Shown here: piece after piece, positions 24,944 through 32,543 of the stretch | How positions within the stretch are numbered: position 1 is the stretch's first letter | Layout of the letters: each line of letters begins with the position of its first letter | Origin: Paenibacillus polymyxa | GTDB taxonomy: Bacteria; Bacillota; Bacilli; Paenibacillales; Paenibacillaceae | Assembly: GCF_001719045.1 (NCBI RefSeq) | Contig: NZ_CP015423.1 | Location: 3,166,501-3,230,500 of the forward strand | DNA length: 64,000 nt | Reading direction: 5' to 3' | The notes under the pieces: generated by a model | Told to the model about the DNA's origin: nothing | Database searches by the model: none | Seen by the model: the letters and a program-made list of their open reading frames with translations, nothing else | Position numbers and translations under genes: made by a program

Positions 24944-25487
24944 ATTTATGAAATCTCCCCATGATTATGGTGTTGTAGTATTTTCCATCTGAAAGAACCT
25001 TATCGTTTTTTAATAACCCTTCGATTTCAAATCCATGTTTTTTATAAAGCTCAATGGCTTTATCATTCGTTTCCAAAACTTGTAGAGTTATTTTCTTGAT
25101 GCCATTGGAGTCAGCCCAGGAAATAGATTTTTTTAAAAGATTCGTCCCGATCCCGTAACCCCAAAAATCCTTTAGTACACATACGCCGAATTCAACTTTA
25201 TGAGAGAATCTGCTCAGAACATGGCCCTCACATCTTGAAAATCCGACGATTTTATCATGAACTACCGCAACTAAAAATAGGTTTCTGTTATTCTCTGTAT
25301 CTGATTCAATGAGCTGTTCAAAACCGGATGTACTTATAAACGCTTCTCCCTTCTCTCTATCTAAATTTTCAGTTTCTCCATCAATCAGCAAGCGGATTTC
25401 AGACAAATTCTTCGCATCTTGAATTATGGCTGATCTGATCGTATAGTGTATTCCTTGCACATCAAATTCCTGTTTATTTATTTTCAT
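24942..25487 (-). CDS. GNAT family N-acetyltransferase
   Basis: A protein of about 181 residues with the GNAT fold. HKVEFGVCVLKDFWGYGIGT contains the acetyl-CoA pyrophosphate-binding loop (G-Y-G-I-G-T), and LQVLETNDKAIELYKKHGFE is motif B with the typical N-x-x-A-x-x-L-Y-x-x-x-G-F. The tail ENKDKV-like region (LKNDKVLSDGKYYNTIIMG) resembles acetyltransferases of the L-amino-acid/phosphinothricin type. ATG 25487 follows AAGGAG; an earlier in-frame start lacks a site. It stands alone. Confidence 0.88.
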   Translation of the reverse strand: MKINKQEFDVQGIHYTIRSAIIQDAKNLSEIRLLIDGETENLDREKGEAFISTSGFEQLIESDTENNRNLFLVAVVHDKIVGFSRCEGHVLSRFSHKVEFGVCVLKDFWGYGIGTNLLKKSISWADSNGIKKITLQVLETNDKAIELYKKHGFEIEGLLKNDKVLSDGKYYNTIIMGRFHK

Positions 25488-25569
25488 TACATTCTCCTTA
25501 TTATGAATTAGAGTGAAAAATGACCTCTGGATCATGTTAGTCTACCACATGTTATCTTGTTTACATGAC

Positions 25570-25618
25570 AAATAAGCCTGTCTCCTTCTGTTGTACCGCA
25601 GCAGGGGACAGGCCTATT
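25570..25618. terminator. Hairpin downstream of the secreted-protein gene
   Basis: AATAAGCCTGTCTCCT pairs imperfectly with AGGGGACAGGCCTATT around a 15-base loop. It lies more than 120 bases beyond the stop of the minus-strand gene and has only a weak T tract, so it may be a weak terminator or another RNA element. Confidence 0.4.
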
Positions 25619-25745
25619 GATTTCTCTACCCGTACAGGGAAGCCGGATGGAGATTTATTATACATGGGTGGATGTGTCAGATTAACAAATGGTTTTTATG
25701 AATGCGACTTATCGAGCTACAGCTTTTGGAAAACGGAAGTTGTGG

Positions 25746-26318
25746 CTATTTCTGCTTAGCAGAGGCTTTAGCTGCATTGGTTTTAGCAGGAGCCTTGGCT
25801 GCATCTCCTTGAGTAGGAGCTTTACCTGCATCCGCTTTACCGCCATCTACTGGTGGTTTGGATGGTTTCACGCCATTCACCATATCTGTCATCATTTGCT
25901 TCAGATTAGAGACACGTTGGTTATATTCAGTTGCCGTAATCTTGCCGTTTTGTTTTTCCGTAGCCAGTTTCACTTTCATATCTGAAACCATTACATCAAT
26001 AACGGAATTTACGCTCACGCCCTGTGCTTTGGCGATCGTAGCAAGGGATTTACCTGCTTTCAACTGTGTATCCAACTGACTGGAGGATAATTTCAATAAT
26101 TTCAGGAGAGCTTTGTTCTCAGCATAGTTACCTCCTGCGATTTTAGGGCCATTAGCATCGCCGGGATTCCCCTTAGGTGCCTGTGCTTTGTCTGCGATGG
26201 GAGCCTTCTCAGGTGTAGTTGAAGCAGCATGGGCTGCGCTTGTGGAGTACAGTGCCCCGCCTCCTAAAAATGCCAAGGCCATCGTTCCAGCCAAAATTGC
26301 TTTCTTGGTGCTCTTCAT
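25746..26318 (-). CDS. Secreted Ala/Lys/Pro-rich protein, paralogue of the protein at 18486-18884
   Basis: A protein of about 190 residues with a typical signal peptide (KSTKKAILAGTMALAFLGGG, cleavage near AAHAAS). The mature part has a Pro/Lys/Ala/Gly linker, then the helical module KALLKLLKLSSSQLDTQLKA / GKSLATIAKAQGVSVNS / GKITATEYNQRVSNLKQMM, and a low-complexity A-K-P tail that could bind the cell wall. The module is shared with the smaller secreted protein near 18.5 kb. No named family is recognised. ATG 26318 is nine bases from AGGTGG; ATG 26324 is also possible. Upstream, four CTGA-type hexamers at 11-bp intervals suggest control by an OmpR-type regulator. Confidence 0.75.
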   Translation of the reverse strand: MKSTKKAILAGTMALAFLGGGALYSTSAAHAASTTPEKAPIADKAQAPKGNPGDANGPKIAGGNYAENKALLKLLKLSSSQLDTQLKAGKSLATIAKAQGVSVNSVIDVMVSDMKVKLATEKQNGKITATEYNQRVSNLKQMMTDMVNGVKPSKPPVDGGKADAGKAPTQGDAAKAPAKTNAAKASAKQK

Positions 26319-26363
26319 CTTCATTTTCCACCTTTCGGTTGTGGTTTGTTTGGTACGTGATAC

Positions 26364-26418
26364 ATCATAAGGGATCAACTTGAATGCTATCTGAGCGCAA
26401 GCTGAGCATTTACTGAAT
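26364..26418 (-). promoter_or_regulatory. 11-bp-spaced direct repeats, candidate response-regulator box
   Basis: On the plus strand the hexamers TTGAAT (26380), CTGAGC (26391), CTGAGC (26402) and CTGAAT (26413) start exactly 11 bases apart. A possible -10 box TATGAT of the minus-strand secreted-protein gene lies at 26364-26369, so the repeats cover its -35 region. The same array occurs at 53876-53903 next to a two-component system. Confidence 0.6.
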
Positions 26419-26459
26419 GAAATTTGGGTGGCATGACTAAAATTTCAGCTAAAATAAAC

Positions 26460-26491
26460 TTGTATTACGTGTATTAAGTGATATAATACAC
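26460..26491 (+). promoter_or_regulatory. Promoter with overlapping operator of the YtrA-type operon
   Basis: TTGTAT (26460-26465) and TATAAT (26482-26487) have a 16-base spacer. GTGTATT (26469-26475) and AATACAC (26485-26491) form an inverted repeat across the -10 box, a good place for autorepression by the GntR protein. Confidence 0.7.
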
Positions 26492-26531
26492 TACAGGCAC
26501 GATAGATGCAGCCGATTAGGGGGAAACACCC

Positions 26532-26945
26532 ATGGAAGAACAACGGGTTGGCTCGTTCCGATTTTTAATTGACTTTAGCCAGCCATTATATGAACAAATA
26601 TTAAATCAAGTACGAAGCTCCATTGCTAAAGGGGAGATCGAAATGGGAAGCAAAATGCCATCTGTTCGTGATTTAGCGCAGGAATTACGCATGAATCCGA
26701 ATACCGTGATGCGGGCATATCAGGAGCTGGAGCGGGACGGATTGACTGAGAAGCGGCGCGGGTTAGGCACTTATGTTACTTCGTCCGGTGAACGGATTGC
26801 CAGCTTTCGGGAACAATTGGCTATAACATATATAGATCAGTTTCTCGGACAGATGAGTAGCCTGGGGTTATCGTGGGAAGATGTACAGCAGTATATACGA
26901 AGCAAACAGGACGGAAATGGCAAGGAAGGAGGCGATAAGGCATGA
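26532..26945 (+). CDS. GntR family regulator, YtrA subfamily
   Basis: A 137-residue protein with an N-terminal winged helix-turn-helix (PLYEQILNQVRSSIAKGEIE, then SVRDLAQELRMNPNTVMRAY and the wing EKRRGLGTYV) and only a short C-terminal helical extension, which defines the YtrA subfamily. These act as repressors of adjacent ABC transporter operons and often respond to cell-wall antibiotics. The stop overlaps the start of the ABC ATPase gene by four bases (ATGA), so the two are translationally coupled. The promoter carries an inverted repeat over its -10 box. Confidence 0.94.
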   Translation: MEEQRVGSFRFLIDFSQPLYEQILNQVRSSIAKGEIEMGSKMPSVRDLAQELRMNPNTVMRAYQELERDGLTEKRRGLGTYVTSSGERIASFREQLAITYIDQFLGQMSSLGLSWEDVQQYIRSKQDGNGKEGGDKA

Positions 26946-27655
26946 CGGAGTCTGTTGTGGTTGCGAATCATCTGGTGAAGCAATACGGCAGTAAAAAAGC
27001 ACTGGATCAATTAGATGTCATCATTCCGGCAGGACGTATTGTAGGCGTGCTTGGACCCAATGGCTGTGGGAAGTCCAGCTTCTTTCGAGCAATCACCGGA
27101 TTGATTCAGCCAGATGGGGGCGAGCTTCAGGTGTTGGGCCGACAGCCTGGTTGGGAAACCAACCGGGATATATCCTATCTTCCTGACCGGGCACGCTGGT
27201 ACCCCCATCATACAGTTCAGCAGACGCTGGAATGGGGGAAGTCTTTTTTGCCTGGTTTCAATATAAAAGATGCGTATAAACTTGCTGATCATATGGACGT
27301 CGAGCTGGAACTTAAAATGACTGGGCTGAGTCGCGGACAGGAGGCACGTGTGCTACTGATTTTATGTCTGGCACGTGAGGTTCCAATCATGATCCTAGAT
27401 GAGCCGTTTGCGGGTATTGATGTCCTCTCCAGAGAGGCCATTGTAGCCGGGATTATTGATTATTTGGAGGGGCGGCAGCAGTCGATACTCATTAGCACGC
27501 ATGATATTCAGGAAGTGGAAGGCTTGTTTGACTACACGGTCATGATGGACCGCGGACGGATCATATGGTCTGGTGATTCGGATGATCTGCGTGCAGAGCA
27601 TGGCTCGCTGAATCAGGTGTTCCGCAATTTGTACAAAAAGGAGTGGAAGGCGTGA
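26942..27655 (+). CDS. ABC transporter ATP-binding protein
   Basis: A 237-residue ATPase. Walker A is GPNGCGKSSF near residue 38, the Q-loop region is poorly conserved, the signature is the variant LSRGQEARVLLI, Walker B is PIMILDEPFAGID, and the H-loop is STHDIQE. Its best match in type is the YtrB/YhcG class of ATPases that sit with GntR-YtrA regulators. It overlaps both neighbours by four bases, giving a tightly coupled regulator-ATPase-permease operon. It likely energises export or sensing of a membrane-active compound. Confidence 0.93.
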   Translation: MTESVVVANHLVKQYGSKKALDQLDVIIPAGRIVGVLGPNGCGKSSFFRAITGLIQPDGGELQVLGRQPGWETNRDISYLPDRARWYPHHTVQQTLEWGKSFLPGFNIKDAYKLADHMDVELELKMTGLSRGQEARVLLILCLAREVPIMILDEPFAGIDVLSREAIVAGIIDYLEGRQQSILISTHDIQEVEGLFDYTVMMDRGRIIWSGDSDDLRAEHGSLNQVFRNLYKKEWKA

Positions 27656-28419
27656 ATTCATCAGGGCTGTTCAAAGATTTGATACGCCATGAATTTCGAA
27701 ATAAAGGAAGCTGGAGAAAGCAAAGTCGCAATCGACTACCGAGATCGTGGAGACTCGTGTATTTCTCATTATTTCTAATTGCGGCGTTCGCTATTTCCTT
27801 GTACTTCGCACTTCACAACCAGCTCGAATTGACAAGGCTGTGGTATGTCACCCTGGGCCTGCCGTACATGATCATTTTTATGGGTGTGGGAAGTTTGAGA
27901 AGAGAATGGGAAAATGACACCTACGGATGGTGGCTGACCCTTCCCTATCCGCGCATATGGCTGATTAGCGCCAAATGGATTGCGGCTATTTTACAAACCA
28001 TGGTCGTAATATCGCTTTTGTTTGTGGTGGGTTCTCTGTACGCGTTGTTCATCTCATCAACCATACAGCCTTATACGTTTGCGGATGCAGCGTCTTTTAT
28101 TGTAGCCGGATTGAACTGGTTTGTGATGATTATCGCCTTCACACCGTTGGTTATTGCGCTGGGTCTATTGACGGCCAGTACCAAATACAGCACCTTGCGG
28201 CCGCTTAACCCGATACTGTGGATTCTTTTGATGGGTGGCGGGAGTGTCTTTTATTGGTCGGGCGATCAGGGGCTTTATGAGCAGTTTGACCATGCTCAAA
28301 CAGGACAATGGTTTCCATTTACCTGGCATTTCCCGATTGCGGTGTTGATGAGTTGGATTGTTGCGTATGTATTAATCCGCTTGAGCGCGTATCTGCTGGA
28401 GAAAAAACTGTCGATTTAG
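27652..28419 (+). CDS. ABC transporter permease
   Basis: A membrane protein of about 255 residues with six predicted spans (for example LVYFSLFLIAAFAISLYFAL and IWILLMGGGSVFYW). It starts with a cytoplasmic, basic N-terminus. GTG 27652 is chosen because AAGGAG lies eight bases upstream and it overlaps the ATPase stop by four bases; GTG 27643 is also in frame. It is the membrane partner of the preceding ATPase. No specific family name can be given beyond the ABC-2-like permeases that accompany YtrA regulators. Confidence 0.88.
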   Translation: MNSSGLFKDLIRHEFRNKGSWRKQSRNRLPRSWRLVYFSLFLIAAFAISLYFALHNQLELTRLWYVTLGLPYMIIFMGVGSLRREWENDTYGWWLTLPYPRIWLISAKWIAAILQTMVVISLLFVVGSLYALFISSTIQPYTFADAASFIVAGLNWFVMIIAFTPLVIALGLLTASTKYSTLRPLNPILWILLMGGGSVFYWSGDQGLYEQFDHAQTGQWFPFTWHFPIAVLMSWIVAYVLIRLSAYLLEKKLSI

Positions 28420-28462
28420 GCTAGCGTATCTACAGGATCTATGAGGAAGGAGTTACTACACC

Positions 28463-28948
28463 ATGACGACGATATTTATATATGTATTGATGGCTGTTCT
28501 GGTGGGGCTGATGATCTGGCTAAGGACCAAGAGACGAAGGGGACCGGTAAAAGGAAACGGAATCCGGATTCTGCTCCCCTTGTTTATCGCATTCCCGCTT
28601 ATGATGATGTCTGTGTACCAATTAATGCATATTCCCGGTCAAACGTACGCGCTCCCCGCCTTTTGGGAACTGCTGGTTGCCGGGCTACTAGGGGCTCTGT
28701 TTGGCTATGTTATCTTGCTGCATACGGCGTATGAAAGACGGGATGACGGTCTTATTTATCCCAAGCCGAACCAATATTTTAAATATATTATTATCGCTAT
28801 TATCTTGATTCGCGTCGTTTTGACCCAGTATCTCAGTAGTTTGGGTACGACCGAAATTAGCATGCTGGCAATTACGATGGCGCTGGTGTATATCTCAATC
28901 TGGCGAATCGGGAGCTTTATCAAGTTTCGGAGAACGTTATCCGTATAA
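28463..28948 (+). CDS. CcdC/DUF1453-like membrane protein
   Basis: A 161-residue protein with four to five membrane spans. The pattern MIWLRTKRRRGPVKGNGIRI followed by LPLFIAFPLMMM resembles CcdC (YneJ) of Bacillus, a membrane protein encoded near cytochrome-c maturation genes but without a firm function. The rest has LLHTAYERRDDGLIYPKPNQ and the final RIGSFIKFRRTL. A GAGGAAGG site lies upstream. It probably belongs to the YtrA-type operon, 43 bases after the permease, and the operon ends at the hairpin that follows. Family assignment is by eye and moderate. Confidence 0.7.
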   Translation: MTTIFIYVLMAVLVGLMIWLRTKRRRGPVKGNGIRILLPLFIAFPLMMMSVYQLMHIPGQTYALPAFWELLVAGLLGALFGYVILLHTAYERRDDGLIYPKPNQYFKYIIIAIILIRVVLTQYLSSLGTTEISMLAITMALVYISIWRIGSFIKFRRTLSV

Positions 28949-28983
28949 CAATAGCAATGGGGTTAACACAGCGGCTTACTATT

Positions 28984-29029
28984 CAAAAAGCGTTCATTCG
29001 CTTGGCGATAGGAGCCGCTTTTTGAGTTT
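28984..29029 (+). terminator. Rho-independent terminator of the YtrA-type operon
   Basis: CAAAAAGCG (28984-28992) pairs with CGCTTTTTG (29016-29024) around a 23-base loop. Confidence 0.7.
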
Positions 29030-29208
29030 TGGCATTAGCAAGTTATCACACATTGTTATTGCTCCCCATATCCTTTATTCTAAGGCTTGTGGCTTGCATT
29101 GTAGCAGTACAATTATAAATTTTTGAAAGGAGGGTTATTGAGGTTTCAAAAGATTTAAATGGGGTTTAAAGTTAGATAGGCGGGGAAAAGTTGCTTCTTG
29201 CGATTAGG

Positions 29209-29227
29209 TGTAACTTAATTAGTTACA
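29209..29227. promoter_or_regulatory. Inverted repeat, candidate operator
   Basis: TGTAACT and AGTTACA form a perfect seven-base inverted repeat with a five-base spacer, 58 bases upstream of the CuAO-N/SnoaL gene. The size and spacing suit a MarR- or TetR-type dimer, but no such regulator gene lies next to it. Confidence 0.5.
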
Positions 29228-29284
29228 TAAAAGGGAATTGTTTTCAATTTTCTATTTTTTTTATGTTGAGAGGGGCTTACATTC

Positions 29285-30505
29285 ATGAAAAAACATACGG
29301 TTACTGCCGCACTCGCTGGCTTGCTCGTGCTATCTTCTGCTGTACCGGCCTTGGCGGCCGAAACAAAACCCGCTACAGGTATTCAGGTTTGGGTAGATGG
29401 CAAGAAGGAGGCTTACAAAATTGCGCCTATCGTGAGAAATAAGCAAGTCTTAATTCCCCTGAGACAATTGGCCTCCAGTTTGGGAATTCCGTTGGATGCC
29501 AAGCATATTACATTCAATACGGCGCGACAAAGCACGACCATCCGATATGATCAGGCGACGGTTGTACTGGTGTCTGGCAGCCCGGAAGCGCAAATCAACG
29601 GGATTAAAGTGCCACTGTCCACCTCGACCATCTTGACCAAGCAAGGGGTAACCTATGTACCGGTTGATGTCGTCAAAGAAGCATGGGGCAAGCAAGTGAT
29701 TTGGGACCCGGCCAGCCAAACGGTGCAAATCGGGGTGAGTAATAAGGATAAGGTCATTGAAATCGTGAAAAGCTTTGAAACCGGAGACACGAAAGCGGCC
29801 GAGACTTGGATCAGCAAGGATCAGTACATTCAGCACAATCTGAGCTTTGCTAGCGGAAGAGATGCGTTGCTGCAAGGGATTAGCCAGGCGAAGGGTGCCA
29901 ATGTACAGGTTGAAATCCAACGTGTAATTCAGGATGGTAATGATGTAGCGGTTCATTATAAAGAATCCATTGCAGGGAAAACGAGCATTGTTTTTGATAT
30001 TTTCCGCTTCGATAGCAATGGTAAAATTGTTGAGCATTGGGACAACATGCAGGACTCGGCTCCAGCCAATCCAAGCGGACACACCATGATTGATGGAACA
30101 ACACAGATCACGGATCTCAACCAAACTGAGACGAACAAAACACTGATCCGCAAGTTTGTGGATGATGTCCTGGTTGGCAAAAATCGTGCTGCATTGGAAA
30201 GCTACTATAACGGTGACCATTACATTCAACATAATCCTCTTTTTGGTGACGGTGTATCCAATTTGAAACAAGCATTTTCCGCAGCGGGAAGCCAAGGAGC
30301 TTCTTTTGGATATGATCAGGTTCACATGGTCATTGGAGAAGGCAACTTTGTGCTGGTTGTGAGTGAATTGACATCGTCTAAGGGAACTTCAGCCGCTGTT
30401 TATGATCTGTTCCGGGTAGAGAACGGCAAGGTAGCGGAGCATTGGGACGTAGTTCAGGAGGTTCCAGCTAAAACAGAGTGGAAAAATACAAACGGCAAGT
30501 TTTAA
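29285..30505 (+). CDS. Secreted protein: copper-amine-oxidase-N domain plus two SnoaL-like domains
   Basis: A 406-residue secreted protein. The signal peptide ends near PALAAE. Residues about 35-155 form the copper amine oxidase N-terminal-like domain (QVLIPLRQLASSLGIPL and VTYVPVDVVKEAWGKQVIWD), a common wall-associated module in Paenibacillus. Then come two tandem SnoaL-like (NTF2-fold) domains, about 158-265 and 280-395. They share the motifs YIQHNLSFASG / YIQHNPLFGDG, VFDIFRFDSNGKIVEHWD / VYDLFRVENGKVAEHWD, so they arose by duplication. SnoaL-like proteins act as isomerases or hydrolases or simply bind ligands. The fusion is unusual and the function unknown. GAGAGG lies upstream of the ATG. 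Confidence 0.88.
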   Translation: MKKHTVTAALAGLLVLSSAVPALAAETKPATGIQVWVDGKKEAYKIAPIVRNKQVLIPLRQLASSLGIPLDAKHITFNTARQSTTIRYDQATVVLVSGSPEAQINGIKVPLSTSTILTKQGVTYVPVDVVKEAWGKQVIWDPASQTVQIGVSNKDKVIEIVKSFETGDTKAAETWISKDQYIQHNLSFASGRDALLQGISQAKGANVQVEIQRVIQDGNDVAVHYKESIAGKTSIVFDIFRFDSNGKIVEHWDNMQDSAPANPSGHTMIDGTTQITDLNQTETNKTLIRKFVDDVLVGKNRAALESYYNGDHYIQHNPLFGDGVSNLKQAFSAAGSQGASFGYDQVHMVIGEGNFVLVVSELTSSKGTSAAVYDLFRVENGKVAEHWDVVQEVPAKTEWKNTNGKF

Positions 30506-30598
30506 GAAAGTGCATTTGTGGTATGGCGTGATTGGCATGCTTCCCTAATCGTCCTCTTCCTGTTAAAATGATGCAAACTTATAACAGGAGGTTGGACG

Positions 30599-31276
30599 AT
30601 GGAAGGCTTGAAGCAACGTGTGGGCTGCCTGCATGCACATCACTCGAACATAGCCTATGTGGAACGAGCTTTTGCTTCTTATGAGGTGGAGCTGATACAT
30701 TTTGTGGACCCTGGGCTTATGCGCCGGATCTCGTCAGACCCGCATTTTTCTGCGGACGATGCCAGTCGCAAGGTAGAAGAGCAACTGAGCTGGATTGCTC
30801 AAAGCGATATAGACGTTATTTTGATAACGTGCACGAATTATATCGTTTTGGCAGAAAAAGCTCAATTGACCCTGTCTACACCAGTAATTGCGCTGGATGA
30901 GCCCTTTTTTCATGAGATATGCGATGATTTGCGGCCACGGACCTTGGTATTCACGAATCCGGCTACTGTAGAGGGAACGATGAAGCGTCTTTATCATACG
31001 GCTGCTCTGTTAGGCAAACCGGATATCTCTTCTTGGATAGAGGTTAAGGTGGTGGAGGACGCTTTTGAACTGATTATGCAGGGACGTGAAGACGAGTATA
31101 AGGAATTGCTGGTTCGTTCGCTGTATGAGCTAAGGGAGGTTGATCCAAGCAGAGGGCTGGCTGTAGCACAGTTGTCTATGGTTGATGCTGCGTTACAGGT
31201 GGAGCTGGAGACGGGGCAAACGATTGGTAATCCCTTACGGTCGTTGTCGAATTCAATTGAGGATTTGTTAAGTTAA
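30599..31276 (+). CDS. Asp/Glu racemase superfamily-like protein
   Basis: A 225-residue cytoplasmic protein. The half-site pattern IDVILITCTNYIVLAEKA and then PVIALDEPFFHEI resembles the first catalytic half of aspartate/glutamate/hydantoin racemases, with a cysteine in ITCTN. The equivalent second-half motif, normally G-C-T-H, appears here as GLAVAQLSMVDAA with no cysteine. So a two-cysteine racemase mechanism is unlikely, and the activity may differ. AGGAGG lies seven bases before the ATG. The gene is alone, between a promoter region and a strong terminator. The assignment to the superfamily is moderate. Confidence 0.65.
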   Translation: MEGLKQRVGCLHAHHSNIAYVERAFASYEVELIHFVDPGLMRRISSDPHFSADDASRKVEEQLSWIAQSDIDVILITCTNYIVLAEKAQLTLSTPVIALDEPFFHEICDDLRPRTLVFTNPATVEGTMKRLYHTAALLGKPDISSWIEVKVVEDAFELIMQGREDEYKELLVRSLYELREVDPSRGLAVAQLSMVDAALQVELETGQTIGNPLRSLSNSIEDLLS

Positions 31277-31288
31277 ATAAGTATAACC

Positions 31289-31337
31289 AAAAGAACTTCC
31301 GCCCCGTGTTTTGGGCCTGTGGAAGTTCTTTTTTTTT
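31289..31337. terminator. Strong Rho-independent terminator
   Basis: AAAAGAACTTCC pairs perfectly with GGAAGTTCTTTT around a 20-base loop and is followed by a long T run. It lies between convergent genes. Confidence 0.92.
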
Positions 31338-31376
31338 GGGAGGAGGCTGGCGAGCAGTTTACTTCTACGCTGTTCA

Positions 31377-32381
31377 TCACAGATTCTGTTGATCTTGGGT
31401 GATGAGTGCTGCGCCTGCCGATTCTCTTTGGACAAGCGTAACGTATAAACGTTCATGCTCCACGTCTTCCCCAGCAATGATTTTGAGAACTTGTTCGGCA
31501 GCTACAGCGCCCCATTTACGCTTGGAATAGTCAATCGTTGTCAGACGGGGCTGAATATATTGCGCCAGCTCGATATTATCAAAGCCGACGATATGAATAT
31601 CCTTGCCAATCGTCAGCTCTGACTGAGCCATTCGATTGTACAAGCCCACTGCCATTTCATCATTGAGACAAAATACGGCTACAGGTTCCGAACCCGGGCT
31701 AACGTGTTGCTGCAAAATGATCTCAGCCGCCTGTTCACCGCCCGATTTCTCAAAATCGCCGTCAATTTCGATCATTTCAGCCACGCCGCTACGCTCAATG
31801 GTCTGCTTGACCGCCTGCATCCGTTGCCATGAATCGTAAGAACCTTCTGGTCCGGTAACCACATATAGCTTACGGTGTCCCAATTCTAATAAATGTTCGA
31901 TTGCGAGAGCGGCGCCCGCTTTGTTATCCAGCAGCACCTGGTTAATGTTAGGATGATTCAGTTCACGGTCCAACACGACAATTTTATGTCCTCGCTCGGC
32001 GTAGTTCAGTAGCTCCTGACTATCAAACGTCTGATCCAGCACAATGGCGCCGTCGATCATGCGTTCCGGCAGCATTCGGTGAGACTGCTTACCGCTGCAT
32101 ACGATGAGATCATAGCCCTTGCGGTTCAAAATTTCCTTGATGCCATACAGTAAATCTCCATAAACGTCTCCACGGAAATCAGTTAGGAAAACGCCAATAA
32201 TTTTGGTCTGCCTTTTCTTGAGATTACGTGCGGCGGCATTGGGCACATAGTTAAGCTCTTTGGCAATGGCTAAAATACGTGCGCAAGTTTCTTCTGTTAC
32301 CTTATCGCTACCATTCAAGGCATATGAAACGGTAGATATGGAAACGCCCGCCTGTTTGGCGATATCTTTAATGCTGACCAC
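31377..32381 (-). CDS. LacI family regulator of the beta-glucan oligosaccharide locus
   Basis: A 334-residue repressor with the N-terminal helix-turn-helix VSIKDIAKQAGVSISTVSYA and hinge YVPNAAARNLKKRQ, then a sugar-binding core (VFCLNDEMAVGLYNRM, HIVGFDNIELAQYIQPRLTT). The HTH sits at the very N-terminus, supporting the ATG at 32381, which is preceded by a GGAGGTGAC site. It is encoded after the phosphorylase and GH3 genes on the same strand. The two identical palindromes GAAACGTTTC in the divergent promoter region at 38.3-38.5 kb are the natural targets. The effector is probably an imported oligosaccharide. Confidence 0.93.
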   Translation of the reverse strand: MVSIKDIAKQAGVSISTVSYALNGSDKVTEETCARILAIAKELNYVPNAAARNLKKRQTKIIGVFLTDFRGDVYGDLLYGIKEILNRKGYDLIVCSGKQSHRMLPERMIDGAIVLDQTFDSQELLNYAERGHKIVVLDRELNHPNINQVLLDNKAGAALAIEHLLELGHRKLYVVTGPEGSYDSWQRMQAVKQTIERSGVAEMIEIDGDFEKSGGEQAAEIILQQHVSPGSEPVAVFCLNDEMAVGLYNRMAQSELTIGKDIHIVGFDNIELAQYIQPRLTTIDYSKRKWGAVAAEQVLKIIAGEDVEHERLYVTLVQRESAGAALITQDQQNL

Positions 32382-32478
32382 ATCGTCACCTCCTTGTCGT
32401 CCGTCTTATAATTGCTATTGTATATTCATTATTAACCACATATCTATTCCAAATGTCTTAGTCCTACACATAAGCAGC

Positions 32479-32510
32479 AAAGGGCGATCCCGCAAGATCG
32501 CCATCCCTTT
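32479..32510 (-). terminator. Hairpin downstream of the phosphorylase gene
   Basis: GGCGATC and GATCGCC form a seven-base stem with a six-base loop, with an AAAGGG / CCCTTT arm outside it. The T run is short, so read-through into the LacI gene is possible. Confidence 0.5.
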
Positions 32511-32543
32511 GTTGCCTATACCAGATTTAGCATTAAAAACGCT

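Larger units (their letters stand above)
28949..29284. other. Intergenic region of 336 bases
   Basis: This region contains a terminator at its left, an AT-rich centre, and an inverted repeat about 60 bases before the next gene. A possible promoter is TTGCAT near 29095 with TAAATT about 16 bases later. No gene is visible. Confidence 0.5.

Noticed and set aside
28441..28734. Alternative-frame peptide at the start of the CcdC-like gene
   Set aside because: It overlaps the hydrophobic membrane protein in another frame, and the better ribosome site belongs to the membrane protein.
29142..29166. SigB-like promoter (GTTTCA, 13-base gap, GGGTTT) before the CuAO-N gene
   Set aside because: Two mismatches to the consensus, and Paenibacillus generally lacks a Bacillus-type SigB. 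Not strong enough to annotate.
29450..30325. Minus-strand open frame of 291 codons opposite the CuAO-N/SnoaL gene
   Set aside because: The plus-strand protein has a signal peptide and clear domains; the antisense frame is a codon-bias shadow.
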